Below, piece after piece: positions 61,222 to 64,000 of a stretch of 64,000 nucleotides of DNA (its first letter is position 1; each line of letters starts with the position of its first letter). The translations under genes and the position numbers were made by a program. Source of the DNA: Alternaria dauci (taxonomy: Eukaryota; Ascomycota; Dothideomycetes; Pleosporales; Pleosporaceae); the NCBI RefSeq assembly GCF_042100115.1, contig NC_091281.1, positions 1,116,001 through 1,180,000 of the forward strand, read 5' to 3'. Under the pieces are notes generated by a model, which made no database searches, was not told the DNA's origin, and worked only from the letters and a program-made list of their open reading frames with translations.

Positions 61222-62762
61222 TGACAACTTACCATCCGCCTGGGCCAATGAACAATCAAGATGATGCAAAGGAATTCGTCATCAGGCCAGCTTATTGAGA
61301 GCCTCACTACTTGTCCAAAACTCTGAAAACTCCAGGCCATCCGATTGCATACGCAATTTTCACGGGCTTGCGGCATGTTGCACGACACGGGTGTAGTCGT
61401 ACAATATGCTGACCACGACGTTGTATACACGATTGACATTATTGGTGCCCAAGACTAACTCATTGCACACGCGGCTAGCGTAGTGTATCCGCTTTATCTG
61501 CAACCTGAGATGGAAAATCTGCTCCGTGCACCATTTGACATGACGGATGGTACAGAAGGTTTGGGGTCTACCGTTGTCAAAGACCCACAAGGGTTCGGGC
61601 GCCGGACGTTTTGAACGCGGACCCTGCACGATGATGTCGAGACTAGTTGCCGGGCATGGCATTTAGTGCACACCGCACATGCCGCCCAGGCATTTTCGTT
61701 GGAGCTTGTACAGTTGTCGCAGTCGTTCGCTGGCAAGCGCAGCCGGCAGACGCGTCAACAAGGCCGTGTTTTGGAAACTATAGCCAAAGCGGTGGTTGTG
61801 GTATTGGATTGCTCTCGTCCTACGTCAGAGAGGCCGGCCATACTCGCGATGGGCGCAGCGGACCCGACGAGAATACTGCATGCGGGATCCCGTCGTGGGG
61901 ACACATTCTACTGTATGGCGGCAGTGGTGGTATGGATAAAGTGCGAAGGTTCGGTCTTGTCTCGCGACTGCCTGGTGATCGTGCTGATCGTCACCGTGCT
62001 AGTCGAGAGTTTATTTGACTCCGCAAGCCAATCTTCGCAAGCTGTGGCAAAAGAGTTGCGCGTGCTGCTCAGCAATAACCCCAAGGCTTCCAAGGCCGCC
62101 GCTGTTTGGTTCCGCGTGAGTGGGCGGAGGCGGCGGGTCGGATGCGCAATCCCTCCAGCACTCGTGCGAAGACGTCCGAAGTCTGGCTTGACGCTTTCAA
62201 ACGGCTTGGGCGACCCTTACAGCTATCTATGACAGTCCTGCGAGCATACCTATTTTGGGAGGACTCGCAACCATGGAAAGTGTGCAACATGAACACTTGT
62301 CGCACGCGGTTACGCGCCCGTTATTACCACACAAAAACCGAGTGGCTTACAGCGAACGCTGTCCAGAACGTGTCGGCACGTCATATCCTGGCCTTAGCGC
62401 CGCCGTTATTATGCATCGAGGCCTCTCGATCGACGGGGCAGACCCTGAATCGTTGGTCCCTGGCCACCCTCTGCCGTGGACACACGGACCTGTCCACATG
62501 CTCATCCACACACACCCTGGGTGAGTTTAAAAACCTTTCGCCGCCCTTGCTTATCGAGCCTTTGTTCTATATTTCGGCATATATCGTCTGCCATCGCTTC
62601 CGGTTGTCGTGCTTCTACCCTCGCTTCCTCCTGCTTCCGGTCTTCGCTACAGCTTACCAGTTTGGTGCACTATATCCGAACATTGCCACACAAGTCTGGA
62701 CCATTTATCAGAAGCCGCCTCCCGCAACACATCACCTGTAGATCATCGTAGCCATCCAAGCC
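61222..62762. other. 1.5-kb intergenic region
   Basis: Frames of up to 211 codons overlap here on both strands but show no family resemblance, and they run over each other in unrelated frames. No repeat or RNA gene was seen. Confidence 0.4.
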
Positions 62763-62787
62763 TATAAAACTTTGCCGGTGCTATAAA
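62763..62787 (+). promoter_or_regulatory. Paired TATA boxes
   Basis: TATAAA occurs at 62763-62768 and again at 62782-62787, 94-118 bases before the ATG at 62881. A CA-rich, ATG-free leader follows. This is a good core-promoter pattern for a strongly or inducibly expressed fungal gene. Confidence 0.55.
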
Positions 62788-62880
62788 CATCTACACCTTT
62801 CCCGCAACCATCCATCCACCTACACACTGAGCATACATCCACCCATACACTACAACACTTCAACACTACTCTCAATACAA

Positions 62881-63123
62881 TGGCATCACGCTTCGTCGAA
62901 AACCTCGAAGAGGTCCCAATCAGTCATCCCCATCTCAACGTTTCACTGGATGACATCCTCGCAGAAGAGAGCCGCAAGAGGTCCTCTTCCCAATCATCCG
63001 GCAGCTCGGAGACCCGCCGGTCAGGAAGCAGCTCGACACCAAGCCCAATATCACCCATCACCACCGAAAGCAAGCTCAAACGGGCTTTTACGATTGGCAG
63101 CAAGAAGGGTCGCCGAACATCAT
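62881..63123 (+). CDS. Small Ser-rich basic protein (about 80 aa)
   Basis: Single-exon frame MASRFVENLEEVPISHPHLN followed by a Ser/Arg-rich middle (residues about 32-60) and a basic end (TIGSKKGRRTS). I do not recognise it. It has no signal peptide, cysteines or membrane segment. Support comes from the promoter: twin TATA boxes and a typical CA-rich leader end exactly at this ATG. The serine-proline steps (TPSPISPIT) could be phosphorylation sites. A downstream exon after 63123 is possible but no clear donor precedes the stop. Confidence 0.6.
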
Positions 63124-63125
63124 GA

Positions 63126-63905
63126 ACGCCAGCCGACGCGTTCATCGCTTGGAACAACTCTACACATCTATTACGAATTCATGAACAACGGTAATCAGAC
63201 CATGACGACATCATCAAGACTTTCTTGACCAAGTGTTGGAAGAGACTAGTCTGTCGCCTGACGAGCACCGAACCACCAGCTGTCATCGCCTGGCTGACGA
63301 CCGGACAATGAGTCGGACGTCACCATCACGACATCTCATAGCGTGGTCGCTAGCGCCACGCACCACCATCATCGTTACACAGCCAGGATGAGTGTTGTCT
63401 GTGAGGGGAAGTTGCGACGGGATTTACCGGTCGGAACATTTGCACTAGGGAGCAGCAAAGTGTTCAAGGTCATCTTTTTCCACAAGATGTTTGTTTACCT
63501 CAACACCATTTACTTCAGTATAACTATCTATTAATTATATACTTTATCCAAACCAATATGTTCTCAACGGTTCGATTTACATCTTGGTGATTCTGCTGGA
63601 GCATGTTCAGAAAGAGTGACGCACCAACGTACTCTGCGACAGCGAGATTGCCTCTGTCAACAATTGGCAGCAACTATCCTCATGACTGATTTCGTATCCA
63701 CTGGCAGGTGGCATTCTTACCGCGCCAACCTGGCTCGCAACTATCCATTTTCAGCTGCGTACTTCCCATACCCACAAGTTCAGAATGACCATTTGCTTGC
63801 ATACCTTGTGGTTCTCGTCACAGTCCTTACAATATCTCTACAACCTATCATTTTCCACGTCCCCTTCGCCAGCAACCACCAACTACCGAGACGAAGCAGA
63901 ACACA
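63126..63905. other. Intergenic region
   Basis: About 780 bases with no supported gene. The last 60 bases are a CA-rich leader before the ATG at 63906. Confidence 0.4.
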
Positions 63906-64000
63906 ATGGCTGCAACAACACCAGCGACTCTGATTGCAACCCTCGAATCTCACCTCACACCAACCCTGGCCTTTACATCTCCGCCAACATCCCCATCCCA
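63906..64000 (+). CDS. Start of an unknown gene, cut by the window end
   Basis: ATG after a CA-rich leader opens MAATTPATLIATLESHLTPT and stays open for 31 codons to the window edge. Too little is visible for a family call. The Ser/Thr/Pro-rich start with a LESHL helix recalls the N-terminus of fungal FAD-linked oxidoreductases, but that is only an impression. Confidence 0.45.
   Translation, partial: MAATTPATLIATLESHLTPTLAFTSPPTSPS

Noticed and set aside
62106..62741. 211-codon frame downstream of DBR1
   Set aside because: It runs through the presumed promoter of the small gene at 62881, has no recognisable domain, and overlaps other open frames.

Overview
The window reads as nuclear DNA of a filamentous ascomycete. 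Genes are short and interrupted by introns of about 45-70 nt with GT..AG ends. Start codons sit behind CA-rich leaders, GC is near 50%, and coding stretches alternate with long empty ones. The mix (Ime2-type kinase, HIT-finger Bcd1, patatin-like protein, allergen-like histidine-rich proteins) would fit a Dothideomycete, probably Pleosporales; the class is inferred from familiarity with such proteins, not measured. I rebuilt exons by joining open frames at GT..AG sites where the reading phase closes. No tRNA, rRNA, intact transposon, CRISPR or bacterial-type element was seen.

Layout. 1-5 kb: a truncated unknown gene, a 429-codon nuclear-looking unknown protein, and a six-exon amino-acid permease. 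7-11.5 kb: two divergently transcribed genes that share an HEVIKPH-type motif; the right one also carries calcium-loop-like repeats. 11.7-15.8 kb: a 2H cyclic phosphodiesterase, a patatin-family protein lacking the usual catalytic serine, and APS kinase of sulfate assimilation. 17.8-24.1 kb: the box C/D snoRNP assembly factor Bcd1 and a DENN-domain protein. 24.1-29.2 kb is empty. 29.2-34.6 kb: a 1723-residue kinesin. 34.6-44.8 kb has no intact gene but holds a decayed four-helix membrane-protein pseudogene at 36.0-37.7 kb. 44.8-47.2 kb: an Ime2/MAK-type kinase behind a pyrimidine-rich leader. 49.3-53.4 kb: the Fe-S assembly factor Nar1, divergent from a GT25 glycosyltransferase. 54.1-55.3 kb: an arrestin-like protein. 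56.1-61.2 kb: a run of RNA-metabolism genes (PPIL3-type cyclophilin, Zpr1, an RNase P/MRP Rpr2-domain subunit, lariat debranching enzyme Dbr1). 62.9-64 kb: a small basic protein and the first codons of a gene that leaves the window.

How the genes relate. Most are unlinked housekeeping functions. Two neighbourhoods stand out. One is the divergent allergen-like pair at 7-11.5 kb, which shares an upstream region of about 1.5 kb. The other is the RNA-processing run at 56-61 kb. The best candidates for something not well described are that divergent pair, the patatin-like protein with Thr at the nucleophile position, and the pseudogene whose nonsense codons can all be explained by C-to-T changes.
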